This document shows, piece after piece, positions 9,148 to 18,081 of a DNA stretch of 64,000 nt (the stretch's first letter is position 1; the number at the start of each line of letters is the position of its first letter). The position numbers and the translations under genes were made by a program. Source of the stretch: Marinicella meishanensis (GTDB lineage Bacteria > Pseudomonadota > Gammaproteobacteria > Xanthomonadales > Marinicellaceae); NCBI RefSeq assembly GCF_019931145.1, contig NZ_JAIOUV010000005.1:248001-312000 (forward strand), in the 5' to 3' direction. Under the pieces are notes generated by a model, which searched no databases, was not told the origin of the DNA, and saw only the letters and a program-made list of their open reading frames with translations.

Positions 9148-9816
9148 ATGGACAAAAATTTCATTTTAGTGGTTGACGACAACCACATCAATCGACTTTT
9201 TTTCGAATCTTCTTTTAAAAAGTATGGCCATGCTGTGGCCTTGGCAGAAAGTGGCTATCAGGCCGTCGAAATGTGTCATCACCAAACCCCCAAGCTGATC
9301 TTGATGGACATTCGCATGGATGGCATGGACGGCATTGAAACAGCCCAGTCCATCAAACGCTTGGCCAACCATTCGAACACACCGATCATTGCGGTGTCTG
9401 CAGAACGCTTTGACTGGCAACAACATCCGGCATTTTGTGACAGCTTGTTGAAACCCGTGAGCCAGGAAAACATCCAAAAACTGATCCATGAACACCTCCT
9501 TCAGGAACCGGTGTTTGACCAACAACAGGCCTTGAACATTTCTCACCAGGACCCTGACATTGTGCACAAGCTGCGCCACATGCTGGTGCAACAGTTGCCA
9601 CAAGATCAAGCAGAGATCAACCGCTTATTCAAAGCCCAACAATGGTCTGAATTGGATGCTTTGTTACATAAAATGGCGGGATCCGCACGGGTGTGTGCGG
9701 CCAGTTTGTTGCTGCAGTCGATAGATGCCTTGAAACAGGGATTGTCAGATCAGACAACCAGAACCGATTTGCTCGAGCAGCTGAATGATGCCATTCAGCA
9801 GACCATCAGTCATTAA
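9148..9816 (+). CDS. Response-regulator receiver with C-terminal HPt domain
   Basis: The 222-residue protein has a receiver domain (about 4-118) with acidic pocket DD10-11, phospho-acceptor Asp54 in [10 protein letters not shown] and conserved Lys102 in LLKPVS. A histidine-phosphotransfer domain (about 130-222) follows, with phosphorylatable His174 in LLHKMAGSA. There is no DNA-binding or enzymatic output domain, so it probably relays phosphate between a hybrid sensor kinase and a final regulator encoded elsewhere. ATG 9148 is chosen because the receiver fold begins there; the longer frame from 9055 lies in the divergent ydbH gene. The stop overlaps the convergent ihfB stop. Its partner kinase is not in the window. 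Confidence 0.88.
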   Translation: MDKNFILVVDDNHINRLFFESSFKKYGHAVALAESGYQAVEMCHHQTPKLILMDIRMDGMDGIETAQSIKRLANHSNTPIIAVSAERFDWQQHPAFCDSLLKPVSQENIQKLIHEHLLQEPVFDQQQALNISHQDPDIVHKLRHMLVQQLPQDQAEINRLFKAQQWSELDALLHKMAGSARVCAASLLLQSIDALKQGLSDQTTRTDLLEQLNDAIQQTISH

Positions 9817-10121
9817 GAACCGACTTTGTCTTTGACCTGTTCTTTGAGGTCTTTACCGGGTTTGAAGTGTGGTGCGTATTTGGCGCCCAATGGCACGGGT
9901 TCACCAGTCTTGGGGTTGCGTCCCATGCGCGGATTGCGTTGTCTCAGGGTGAAGCTGCCAAAGCCTCTGATTTCAATGCGATCACCATTGGCTATGGTGG
10001 TGCTCATGTGGTTGATGATTTCGCGGACAGACAAGCTGATGTCAGATTTTGATAATTCACTGCCTTCGAATTGTTCAGCGAGTAAATTAATGAGTTCTGA
10101 GCGTGTGATTGAATCTTTCAT
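9813..10121 (-). CDS. ihfB: Integration host factor subunit beta
   Basis: The 102-residue protein is a member of the HU/IHF family. The body [19 protein letters not shown] and RNPKTGEPV forms the DNA-bending beta-arm with its intercalating proline. The N-terminus [18 protein letters not shown] is typical of the beta subunit. IHF is a nucleoid protein that bends DNA sharply at specific sites, as a heterodimer with IhfA encoded elsewhere. The position downstream of rpsA is the classic cmk-rpsA-ihfB arrangement. There is no clear ribosome-binding site, and a TATAAT sits at 10135-10130, only eight bases before the ATG, so leaderless translation is possible but unproven. Confidence 0.95.
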   Translation of the reverse strand: MKDSITRSELINLLAEQFEGSELSKSDISLSVREIINHMSTTIANGDRIEIRGFGSFTLRQRNPRMGRNPKTGEPVPLGAKYAPHFKPGKDLKEQVKDKVGS

Positions 10122-10170
10122 TGTGCTTAATTATAACTAAACCATTGAAAATGAAAAGATAATTATGCCA

Positions 10171-10215
10171 TAAAAATGAAAAAAGGAATCGAGCATGAAC
10201 TGCCCGATTCCTTTT
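10171..10215 (-). terminator. Rho-independent terminator of rpsA
   Basis: An 11-bp perfect stem (10181-10191 with 10205-10215, AAAAGGAATCG arm) and a 13-base loop lie just past the rpsA stop. On the minus strand they are followed by a U-rich tail (TTCATTTTTA, 10180-10171). This should separate rpsA from ihfB, at least in part. Confidence 0.85.
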
Positions 10216-10234
10216 GATCTGAAGTTAAAATGGA

Positions 10235-11773
10235 TCAGTCGTCCATTTGTTCTTTCAGGATGTCGCCCAAACTGGTGGTACCTGAACTGCCTTTTTTGTA
10301 CTCATTCAAGACATCATTCAGTTCATCAGTCTCTTTGGCCACATCAAACGCTTTGATCAAGCCATGTACACCTTCGTCCAATTCCACAATGGCTTCTTTC
10401 TCGTTGACTTCAATCACTTTACCAGTCACCAAAGAACCTTTGGGGTTGTTCGCCACGTATGAACCAAATGGGTCTTGGGCCAATTGCTTGATGCCCAGAG
10501 AAACCCGCTCGCGTTCGGCGTCAATGATCAACACCACAGCTTTCACCAAGTCGCCTTTTTTGTAGTTGCGAATGGCGGTTTCACCCGGCTCATTCCAAGA
10601 AATGTCAGACAAGTGAACCAAACCGTCGATGCCACCTTCCAAACCAATGAAGATACCAAAGTCGGTGATGGACTTGATCTTGCCTTCAATGACATCGCCT
10701 TTCTGCGCGTTATCAGAGAAGATCACCCACGGATTCGGCTTACATTGTTTCATGCCCAAAGAAATGCGTCGTTTGTTCTCTTCGATTTCCAAGATACACA
10801 CTTCAACTTCATCGCCAGGTTGGACCACTTTGGCTGGGTTGATGTTTTTATTGGTCCAATCGATTTCTGACACGTGCACCAAACCTTCGATGCCGTCTTC
10901 GATTTCCACAAAGCAACCATAATCAGTGATGTTGGTGACATTACCGAAGTGACGTGAACCCACTGGGTGACGACGCGACAAGTCTTTCCAAGGATCTTCG
11001 CCCAATTGTTTCAGACCCAGAGAAACGCGTTGTTGCTCTTTGTCGAATTTCAACACACGAACTTCCAGTTCCTGGCCGATTTCAACCACTTCAGATGGGT
11101 GGTTAACGCGTTTCCAAGACATGTCGGTGATGTGCAACAAGCCGTCGATGCCACCCAAATCCAGGAACGCACCGTAATCGGTCAAGTTCTTCACAATGCC
11201 TTTGACAATGGCGCCATCTTCCAATGAATCCAACAATTTTTCGCGGTCCTCTGAGTAATCAGATTCAACCACGGCACGGCGAGAAACCACCACGTTGTTG
11301 CGTTTTTGGTCCAATTTAATGACTTTGAATTCCAAGTCTTTGCCTTCCAAGTAACCGGGGTCACGGACGGGTCTGACGTCAACCAAAGAACCTGGCAAGA
11401 ACGCTCGAATGTCTTTCAATTCAACGGTGAAACCACCGCGTACTTTGGAGGTGATCTGTCCAATCACAATTTGATCGGTGTCCATGGCGATTTGCAGTTG
11501 ATCCCAAACCAGCATGCGCTTGGCTTTCTCACGAGACAACACGGTTTCGCCGAAACCATTTTCATATTTTTCCAGAGCCACTTCGACTTCATCGCCGATT
11601 TCGACTTCGCCACCAAATTCTTGGATGTCAATCACACCCTCAGATTTCAGACCGGCATCAACGACCACGTAGTTGTTTTCAATATCAACCACGGTGCCTT
11701 TAACGATGGTGCCTGGGATGATGTTTTTACTGGACAGCTCGGTTTCGAGCATTGTTTCAAAATTTTCACTCAT
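10235..11773 (-). CDS. rpsA: 30S ribosomal protein S1
   Basis: The 512-residue protein holds six S1/OB repeats. They open with [76 protein letters not shown] and [15 protein letters not shown]. The first two bind the ribosome and the others hold mRNA during initiation. E. coli S1 has 557 residues; the difference is a shorter tail after repeat six. ATG 11773 (MSENFETML) is the start, since the longer frame from 11809 would begin inside the structured leader. The ribosome-binding site is weak (GGAAA, five bases upstream), as is usual for autoregulated rpsA. The gene follows aroA-cmk, as in other gammaproteobacteria. Confidence 0.97.
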   Translation of the reverse strand: MSENFETMLETELSSKNIIPGTIVKGTVVDIENNYVVVDAGLKSEGVIDIQEFGGEVEIGDEVEVALEKYENGFGETVLSREKAKRMLVWDQLQIAMDTDQIVIGQITSKVRGGFTVELKDIRAFLPGSLVDVRPVRDPGYLEGKDLEFKVIKLDQKRNNVVVSRRAVVESDYSEDREKLLDSLEDGAIVKGIVKNLTDYGAFLDLGGIDGLLHITDMSWKRVNHPSEVVEIGQELEVRVLKFDKEQQRVSLGLKQLGEDPWKDLSRRHPVGSRHFGNVTNITDYGCFVEIEDGIEGLVHVSEIDWTNKNINPAKVVQPGDEVEVCILEIEENKRRISLGMKQCKPNPWVIFSDNAQKGDVIEGKIKSITDFGIFIGLEGGIDGLVHLSDISWNEPGETAIRNYKKGDLVKAVVLIIDAERERVSLGIKQLAQDPFGSYVANNPKGSLVTGKVIEVNEKEAIVELDEGVHGLIKAFDVAKETDELNDVLNEYKKGSSGTTSLGDILKEQMDD

Positions 11774-11783
11774 TATGTTTTCC

Positions 11784-11835
11784 GGTAAACCAAAGGTCGG
11801 TTTACCCAAGTCTTCTGCACCAGCTTGCCTGATGC
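11784..11835 (-). promoter_or_regulatory. rpsA leader with two tandem hairpins
   Basis: Between the cmk stop and the rpsA ATG the minus-strand RNA can form two consecutive stem-loops. The first, 11835-11817, pairs GCATCAG with CTGGTGC (7 bp including one G-U, 5-base loop). The second, 11806-11784, pairs GGTAAACC with GGTTTACC (8 bp, 7-base loop) and ends directly at the weak GGAAA ribosome-binding site. In E. coli and relatives the rpsA leader folds into serial hairpins with a degenerate Shine-Dalgarno and is repressed by free S1. The resemblance is structural; the regulation here is inferred. Confidence 0.6.
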
Positions 11836-11845
11836 TCGTTAAAAT

Positions 11846-13876
11846 TCAGCAGTCCAAACCACTGGGGTTTGCTTGCCAACGTTCGAGGTGTGGGGTCAGG
11901 TGCTGCATGACCTGGGCCAAAACCTCATCAATGCTCAAATCACTGGTATCAATCACCCAAGCATCTTCGGCCGGCACCAATGGTGCCACTTTGCGGGTCG
12001 AATCCCGATGGTCTCGGGCTTCGATGTCCACTAAAAGGTCGCGGATTTTAACATCAACCCCTTGTTCTTGCAATTGTTTGTGGCGCCTTTTTGCCCGTTC
12101 TGCGGCATCGGCGGTTAAAAACAGTTTAACCGGCGCCGATTTGAACACCACCGTGCCCATGTCCCGGCCATCGGCGACCAAGCCAGGCGCTCGACGAAAG
12201 GCCTTCTGACGCCGCAACAAAGCGGCCCTGACTGCGGCGATGGGCGCCACCTTCGAAGCCATCAACCCACAGGCTTCTGAGCGCAATTGATCATTGACCA
12301 CCACCCCATTCAAGCAGGCTTGGGTGCCCATTTCATCGCTGACCTCGAAGGTCAGTTCCAGGGACTCGGCCAACTGCACCAAAGCCGCTTCGTCGGTGGC
12401 CGCAATGGCTTGTTGCATGGCTGCCAGGGCCAAGGATCGGTATATGGCCCCTGAATCGAGCAAATGCCAACCCAACTCCTCAGCCAGCAAAGCACTGATG
12501 GTGCCTTTACCCACCCCAGACGGTCCATCCACAGTGATCACCGGTACGGGTTGCTCAACCACCATGCCCATGGACTCGAGTAAACCGAAAAACTCAGGGA
12601 ATGAAGTGCCGATATTGTGACAGCCCTTGACCGCGATCTCCAACCCTGGGTGCAAAGCACCGGCCAACAAAAAACTCATGGCACAGCGGTGATCACCGTG
12701 CCCATCAACCAAACCACTGCTCAACTGACCGCCATGGATCACCGCCCCATCTGGCAATTCTTGACAGTCAATGCCCAACAGCTTCAAACCATCCAGCATC
12801 ACTTGGATGCGGTCACTTTCCTTATGACGCAATTCTTCGGCACCGGTTAATGTGGTTTGGCCGCTGGCCATGGCCGCGGCAATGAAGACAATGGGAAACT
12901 CGTCTATGGCACTGGGGATCCAGGCATGGGGGATGTCTATACCACGCAATTGCGATGAGCGCACCTGGATGTCAGCCACGGGTTCACCGGCTTGTTCTCG
13001 CACATCGTGCAATTCCAGGTTGCCACCCATGGCCTGTAAAATTTTGATGACCCCATCACGGGTTGGATTGATGCTGACATTTTGAATGGTGAAATCGGCA
13101 TCGGGATGGCACAAGCCCAACACCATCAGAAAGGCCGCCGATGAGATGTCGGCCGGCACCTGGATGTTTTGGGCCAGAAGTATAGGCCGCCCGGTGACGC
13201 CCACGGTCAAGCCATCCACCTGCACCTCACAACCCATGCCACGCAGCATGGTTTCGGTGTGGTCGCGGGATTTTTGGGGTTCAGTCACGGTGGTTTTGCC
13301 ATCGGCATACAAGCCGGCAATCAACACCGCTGACTTGACTTGGGCACTGGCCACTGGGCTGGTGTAATCAATGGCTTGGATACCGGCGGTTGGGGGGCGA
13401 AAGCGCAATGGCGCGGTGCCCGCATCGGCATCTATATTGGCACCCATTGCCGTCAATGGTTTGATCACCCGATTCATTGGCCTATTGGATAAGGATTCAT
13501 CACCAACCAAAGTACTGTCGAATGTTTGGGCCGACAACAACCCGGCCAACAGCCGCATGGCGGTGCCGGCATTGCCACAATCCAAGTCCTGTTTGGGCTT
13601 TTGTAAGCCATCCAAGCCCACCCCATCAATCATCAATTCATCGCCCGCATCGGTGATCGACACCCCCATGGCCTGCAGAATTCTTAAGGTGGCCAGACAA
13701 TCCGCAGAACGCAAGAAACCACTGACACGGGTTTGGCCCTGGGCCAAGGCGCCGAAAATGATGGAACGGTGCGAAATGGATTTGTCACCTGGCACGGTGA
13801 ACTGGCCGCGCAGTTGATCGCAGTGATTGACCGCAAAAACGTCCAGCGGTTGGATGCGTTGATTGGGCAGGGTCAT
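11846..13876 (-). CDS. aroA-cmk: Bifunctional EPSP synthase / cytidylate kinase (AroA-Cmk fusion)
   Basis: The 676-residue frame joins two enzymes. Residues 1-440 are 3-phosphoshikimate 1-carboxyvinyltransferase, which makes EPSP in the shikimate pathway: GDKSISHR near 30-37, GNAGTAMRLL, and RHKESDR at 350-356. Residues 444-676 are cytidylate kinase, which phosphorylates CMP and dCMP: P-loop DGPSGVGKGT at 450-459 and DGRDMGTVVF further on. In E. coli aroA and cmk are separate, near-neighbouring genes, so this is a simple in-frame fusion; AroA-Cmk fusions are also annotated in some betaproteobacteria. No frame break is needed to read through. It starts 3 bases after the hisC stop and ends 72 bases before the rpsA ATG. 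Confidence 0.93.
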   Translation of the reverse strand: MTLPNQRIQPLDVFAVNHCDQLRGQFTVPGDKSISHRSIIFGALAQGQTRVSGFLRSADCLATLRILQAMGVSITDAGDELMIDGVGLDGLQKPKQDLDCGNAGTAMRLLAGLLSAQTFDSTLVGDESLSNRPMNRVIKPLTAMGANIDADAGTAPLRFRPPTAGIQAIDYTSPVASAQVKSAVLIAGLYADGKTTVTEPQKSRDHTETMLRGMGCEVQVDGLTVGVTGRPILLAQNIQVPADISSAAFLMVLGLCHPDADFTIQNVSINPTRDGVIKILQAMGGNLELHDVREQAGEPVADIQVRSSQLRGIDIPHAWIPSAIDEFPIVFIAAAMASGQTTLTGAEELRHKESDRIQVMLDGLKLLGIDCQELPDGAVIHGGQLSSGLVDGHGDHRCAMSFLLAGALHPGLEIAVKGCHNIGTSFPEFFGLLESMGMVVEQPVPVITVDGPSGVGKGTISALLAEELGWHLLDSGAIYRSLALAAMQQAIAATDEAALVQLAESLELTFEVSDEMGTQACLNGVVVNDQLRSEACGLMASKVAPIAAVRAALLRRQKAFRRAPGLVADGRDMGTVVFKSAPVKLFLTADAAERAKRRHKQLQEQGVDVKIRDLLVDIEARDHRDSTRKVAPLVPAEDAWVIDTSDLSIDEVLAQVMQHLTPHLERWQANPSGLDC

Positions 13877-13879
13877 GGC

Positions 13880-14995
13880 TCAGCCACACACCTGCTGCAT
13901 GACCTGAACCAGGCGTTGCATTTCGGCTTCGGTGCCGATGGTGATGCGCAAACAATTGGGCAGACCATAATTGGCCACGGGCCGGGTGATGACCCCCAGT
14001 TCCAACATATGCTGGTAAATGGGCATGGCATCACGGGCAAAATCCACCAACAAAAAGTTGCCTCTGGATGGCACATAACGCAACCCCAACTGCTCGCAGG
14101 CGGCTTCCAGCATGCGCATGCCCGCGGCATTGACGGCCATGGACCGTTGTAAAAACGCTTCATCGTTCAAGGCCGCGGTGGCGGCAGCCAAAGCCAATGA
14201 ATTGACGTTGAAAGGCTGTCTGATGCGGTTCAGGACATTGGCGATGTCTGGGTTGCTCAAGCAATACCCCACCCTGAAACCGGCCAAGCCATAGGCTTTG
14301 GAAAAGGTTCGGGTGATTACCAGGTTGTCAAACTCTTTGAGCCATTCGGTGCCATCCACCCGCTCTTCCAGCGGCGAATATTCCAGATAGGCTTCGTCCA
14401 GCACCACAATCACATCTGCCGGCACCTGTTTGATGAAATCATGCAATTGGGTTTTGCTTAAAAAGGATCCGGTTGGGTTGTTCGGATTGGCCACAAAAAT
14501 CAGGCGGGTCTGGTCATTGATCGCGGCCAACATCGCAGGTAGATCACAACCCAAAGGTTGTTCGGCATCCCACGGAGTGGCAGGTATCATTTGATGCTGG
14601 GCCCCCACCGCTTGAATGGCGATGGGATAGACCGCAAAACTGTATTGTGAATAGATGGCGTTGTGCTCAGGCGTCAAATAGGCTTCAGCCAACAACACCA
14701 GCACATCATTGGATCCATTGCCCAAGGTGATGCAGTCCATCGACACCCCATGTTTTTTGGCCAAGGCTTTTTTCAAGGCAAAACCATTGCCATCTGGATA
14801 CAAAGCCAATTCACTCATTTCTTGTTCGATGGCTTGCATCGCCAATGGACTGGGCCCCAATGGGTTTTCATTGGAAGCCAGCTTGATGATGTTGTCGATG
14901 CCCAATTCCCGTTCCAACTCAGAAATGGGCTTGCCTGGAATGTATGGACTCAGTTTTTGCACGCCTGGAACGGCCATTTTTTTGAAATCAGTCAT
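13880..14995 (-). CDS. hisC: Histidinol-phosphate / aromatic aminotransferase
   Basis: The 371-residue PLP enzyme is a class I/II aminotransferase of the HisC family. It has SNENPLGPSPLA near the N-terminus, FVANPNNPTG, VVLDEAYLEYS and the PLP lysine in TRTFSKAYGLAGFRVGY. HisC transaminates imidazole-acetol phosphate in histidine synthesis, and HisC2 paralogues also make tyrosine and phenylalanine. The position just upstream of aroA, without other his genes, suggests a role in aromatic amino-acid synthesis as well. ATG 14995 (MTDFKK) was preferred to 15034; ATG 14977 (MAVPGV) is also possible. It is the first gene of the hisC-aroA/cmk-rpsA run in this window. Confidence 0.92.
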   Translation of the reverse strand: MTDFKKMAVPGVQKLSPYIPGKPISELERELGIDNIIKLASNENPLGPSPLAMQAIEQEMSELALYPDGNGFALKKALAKKHGVSMDCITLGNGSNDVLVLLAEAYLTPEHNAIYSQYSFAVYPIAIQAVGAQHQMIPATPWDAEQPLGCDLPAMLAAINDQTRLIFVANPNNPTGSFLSKTQLHDFIKQVPADVIVVLDEAYLEYSPLEERVDGTEWLKEFDNLVITRTFSKAYGLAGFRVGYCLSNPDIANVLNRIRQPFNVNSLALAAATAALNDEAFLQRSMAVNAAGMRMLEAACEQLGLRYVPSRGNFLLVDFARDAMPIYQHMLELGVITRPVANYGLPNCLRITIGTEAEMQRLVQVMQQVCG

Positions 14996-15140
14996 GTGGT
15001 TGTGGTCAAGGAACAAAGCCGATATTGTGCCCATTCACCCCCGATAAAGCAAGCCAAGCCAAGCCTTTATGCCGATAAATTAGGCCCACTGCAGTCACCA
15101 ACTGAAAGCGAACTGCACCCGCACCCAAACGACCGCTAGT

Positions 15141-15181
15141 TTGACCCAAGTCAAGGCCTGCTTAAGGCAAATCCATACAAT
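15141..15181 (+). promoter_or_regulatory. FNR/Anr box and -10 element of hemN
   Basis: TTGACCCAAGTCAA at 15141-15154 is a perfect inverted repeat that fits the FNR/Anr consensus TTGAY-N4-RTCAA. TACAAT at 15176-15181 makes a good -10 element. With transcription starting near 15188, the box centre (15147.5) falls at about -41, the position of class II FNR-activated promoters. The site is 60 bases upstream of hemN, a classic FNR/Anr target. It could also affect the divergent hisC gene, but it is about 150 bases from that start. Confidence 0.75.
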
Positions 15182-15214
15182 GGGACCTGAGCCCAACGAC
15201 CACCAACAAAGCAC

Positions 15215-16603
15215 ATGGAACAAGTCAATTTCGATCTGGCATTGATCAAGAAACACAACCTGAGCGGCCCACGTTACACCTCATACCCAACGGCAGTGGT
15301 GTTCAATGACGATTACCGCGAGGCCAATCACCGCAAAAACTTGCTGAACCACTGGGCCGCAGCCACCGATCAACCCCTGTCCTTGTATTTTCACATCCCG
15401 TTTTGTGACACCTTATGTTTCTTTTGTGCGTGCAACAAAATCGCCACCAAAAAACGCGACAAAGCGGATGTTTACCTGGATTATTTGGAGCGCGAAATCA
15501 TTTTGCAAGCGGCCTTGATCCCGCCAACCCGGGTGGTGGAACAAATGCATTTTGGCGGTGGCACACCGACCTTTTTAACCCACCCGCAATTGCGTCGATT
15601 GATGCGGATGATCGAACAACATTTCAACTTGTTGCAAGACGACCGCCGTGATTATTCGATCGAAATTGATCCTCGCGAGGCCGCCCCTGAAACCATCCAA
15701 TTACTGGCAGACTTGGGTTTCAATCGATTTTCCATGGGGGTCCAGGACGTGCAACTGAAGGTGCAGCAAGCCGTCAATCGCATTCAACCCATAGAATTAA
15801 CCGCCCAAGCCATTGAGCGTTGTCGTCAAAATGGCGCCAAATCGATCAATGTCGACCTGATTTATGGCCTGCCTCACCAAACCCATGATTCATTCAAGGA
15901 CACCCTGGCTCAGGTGATCGCCTTGTCACCTGACCGCTTGTCGGTATTCAACTACGCCCATTTGCCACATTTGTTCATGCCGCAAAAACGCATCCGGGAA
16001 CAAGACCTGCCCTCACCGAATGAGAAATTGCGCATCTTGCAAATGACCATCGAAGACCTGACTGCAGCTGGTTACGTGTACATCGGCATGGATCACTTTG
16101 CCAAACCGGATGATGAGTTGACGCGAGCCCAACAAAACGGCACCTTACAACGCAATTTTCAAGGCTACACCACCCATGCCGAGTGCGACTTGTTGGCCAT
16201 GGGGGTCAGCGCCATCAGTTTGGTCAATGACAGTTTCAGTCAAAACAACAAAACCTTGGAAGCCTACTACCAACAGATCGAATTGGGTCAAATTCCCATC
16301 ATGAAAGGCTACCAGCTGAACCAGGATGACCGCATCCGCAAGCAGGTGATTCAGGATTTGTCATGTCATTTCAAAGTCAATCGGCAGGCCATTGCCCAAC
16401 AATTCAACATCGATTTTGAGACTTACTTTGCCACCGAGTTGCAGCAGTTACAGGGTTTGGTTGATGACGGTCTGGTGCAGCTGGATGAGGCCAGCATCCA
16501 AGTTACCGCCAAAGGCCGCCTGTTGATCAGGAACATTTGTATGGTGTTTGATTTTCATTTGCGTCAACAGCAGCAACAACAGCAATTTTCCAAAGTGATT
16601 TGA
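15215..16603 (+). CDS. hemN: Oxygen-independent coproporphyrinogen III oxidase (radical SAM)
   Basis: The 462-residue radical-SAM enzyme decarboxylates coproporphyrinogen III to protoporphyrinogen IX without oxygen. The Fe-S/SAM motif CDTLCFFCAC places cysteines at 64, 68, 71 and 73, the CxxxCxxCxC pattern of HemN. GPRYTSYPT near the N-terminus and FGGGTPTFL are also family hallmarks, and the length matches E. coli HemN (457). This separates it from shorter HemW-like proteins. The gene stands alone, between divergent hisC and convergent gltD, and its promoter carries an FNR-type site, so expression in low oxygen is expected. Confidence 0.96.
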   Translation: MEQVNFDLALIKKHNLSGPRYTSYPTAVVFNDDYREANHRKNLLNHWAAATDQPLSLYFHIPFCDTLCFFCACNKIATKKRDKADVYLDYLEREIILQAALIPPTRVVEQMHFGGGTPTFLTHPQLRRLMRMIEQHFNLLQDDRRDYSIEIDPREAAPETIQLLADLGFNRFSMGVQDVQLKVQQAVNRIQPIELTAQAIERCRQNGAKSINVDLIYGLPHQTHDSFKDTLAQVIALSPDRLSVFNYAHLPHLFMPQKRIREQDLPSPNEKLRILQMTIEDLTAAGYVYIGMDHFAKPDDELTRAQQNGTLQRNFQGYTTHAECDLLAMGVSAISLVNDSFSQNNKTLEAYYQQIELGQIPIMKGYQLNQDDRIRKQVIQDLSCHFKVNRQAIAQQFNIDFETYFATELQQLQGLVDDGLVQLDEASIQVTAKGRLLIRNICMVFDFHLRQQQQQQQFSKVI

Positions 16604-16620
16604 ACCCAGACCACCCGCCT

Positions 16621-18081
16621 TCAGGGTGGGGGTAAATCACCGGGTCCTTTGCTGGGTAAGCGGGTTGATCCCATCAGATCGAGATCGATCTGGCGCGCCA
16701 GTTCCCGGCCTTCGGCAATGGCCCAAACGATCAGTGATTGCCCCCGACGACAATCGCCAGCGGCATAAAAATGGTCATCCAAGGCATGGCTGTTGGCATT
16801 CACCGCCAACAAATCCCGCGCATTGCGTGACAGACCCAAGGCCGTTGCCAAGGCCGCTTGGGTGCCGGTGAAACCCATGGCCAACAACACCATGTCACAA
16901 GGCCACTCTTGTTCGGTGCCGGGCACTTCCTCACAGGTCATTTGACCCTGCTTGTTCTGCCATTTCACCGCCACCGTCCGCAGCGCTCGCAGGTGGCCCT
17001 GTTCATCACCCAAAAAAGCCTGGGTGGTGATCGCCCAATTGGGTTCACCGGCCTCTTGATGCGAACTGCTGGGACGCAAACGCATGGGCCAGTATGGCCA
17101 AGGCTGATGCGCAGGGCGTTGTGCTGGTGGCTGTGGCATGATTTCCAAATTCACCACCGAGGCGGCCTGTTGTCGGACCGCGGTGCCCAGACAGTCAGAA
17201 CCGGTGTCGCCGCCACCAATGACAATCACGCACTTATCTGTGGCCATCAAGGCTGGATCGGCCTCTCTTTCACCCGACACCAGCCGGTTGTTGTGCGATA
17301 AAAAGCACATGGCTTGGTGGACTCCTTGCAGTTCACAACCTGGAATGGGTAACTCACGGGGCTGATTGGCACCCACACAAAGGGCGGTGGCGGCAAATTG
17401 TGACCTGAGTTGTGCCGCGCTGAGGTCGCGTCCCACTTGGGTTTGTGGGCGAAATTCAATTCCTGCTGCTTGCATCAGGTGCAGGCGCCGATCAATGACC
17501 GACTTGTCCAGTTTGAAATCGGGTATCCCATAACGCAGCAAACCACCGATGCGGGCGTCTTGCTCAAACACCGTAACGTGGTGGCCGGCTAGGTTCAATT
17601 GTTCAGCAGCCGCCAAACCGGCTGGGCCAGAGCCGATCACCGCCACCCGGTGCCCACTGCGCACTGCTGGCTTTTGGGGCTTGATCCACTGCTGTGCAAA
17701 AGCCCGTTCAGCGATGTTCTTTTCGATGTGTTCAATGCTCACGGGCGCGTCCTGGATGTTCAGCACACAGGCTTCTTCACAGGGGGCCGGACACAAGCGC
17801 CCGGTGAACTCGGGAAAATTATTGGTTTGGTGCAAGATCTGACTGGCTTTGTGCCACTGTCCTTGATACACAGCCTCGTTGAAGTCGGGGATCAAATTAC
17901 CCAATGGACAGCCACTGTGACAAAAGGGGATGCCACAATTCATACAACGCGCCCCTTGTTGTTGCCACTCAGGCAAGGACAGGGGCTGGGTGAATTCCTG
18001 GAAATGACGGATGCGCTCAGCCACCTTTTGCTGGGGTTCGGTGATCCGGCTGTATTCCATGAATCCGGTGACTTTACCCAT
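16621..18081 (-). CDS. gltD: Glutamate synthase small (beta) subunit
   Basis: The 486-residue subunit passes electrons from NADPH to the large subunit. Fe-S cysteines lie near the N-terminus in CMNCGIPFCHSGCPLGN and LCPAPCEEACVL. The FAD Rossmann motif is VIGSGPAGLAAAEQL, and the NADPH site is VIGGGDTGSDCLGTA. Its start codon shares one base with the gltB stop (TGATG), so the two subunits are translationally coupled. A six-base GC-rich hairpin overlaps the end of the gene where it converges with hemN, but has no U tract. Confidence 0.95.
   Translation of the reverse strand: MGKVTGFMEYSRITEPQQKVAERIRHFQEFTQPLSLPEWQQQGARCMNCGIPFCHSGCPLGNLIPDFNEAVYQGQWHKASQILHQTNNFPEFTGRLCPAPCEEACVLNIQDAPVSIEHIEKNIAERAFAQQWIKPQKPAVRSGHRVAVIGSGPAGLAAAEQLNLAGHHVTVFEQDARIGGLLRYGIPDFKLDKSVIDRRLHLMQAAGIEFRPQTQVGRDLSAAQLRSQFAATALCVGANQPRELPIPGCELQGVHQAMCFLSHNNRLVSGEREADPALMATDKCVIVIGGGDTGSDCLGTAVRQQAASVVNLEIMPQPPAQRPAHQPWPYWPMRLRPSSSHQEAGEPNWAITTQAFLGDEQGHLRALRTVAVKWQNKQGQMTCEEVPGTEQEWPCDMVLLAMGFTGTQAALATALGLSRNARDLLAVNANSHALDDHFYAAGDCRRGQSLIVWAIAEGRELARQIDLDLMGSTRLPSKGPGDLPPP

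Noticed and set aside
15047-15065. Short tandem repeat of AAGCC
   Set aside because: Only about three units of a 5-base motif; no sign of function or expansion.
16611-16629. Hairpin CCACCC/GGGTGG between hemN and gltD as bidirectional terminator
   Set aside because: Only 6 bp, overlaps the gltD stop, and has no U tract in either direction.
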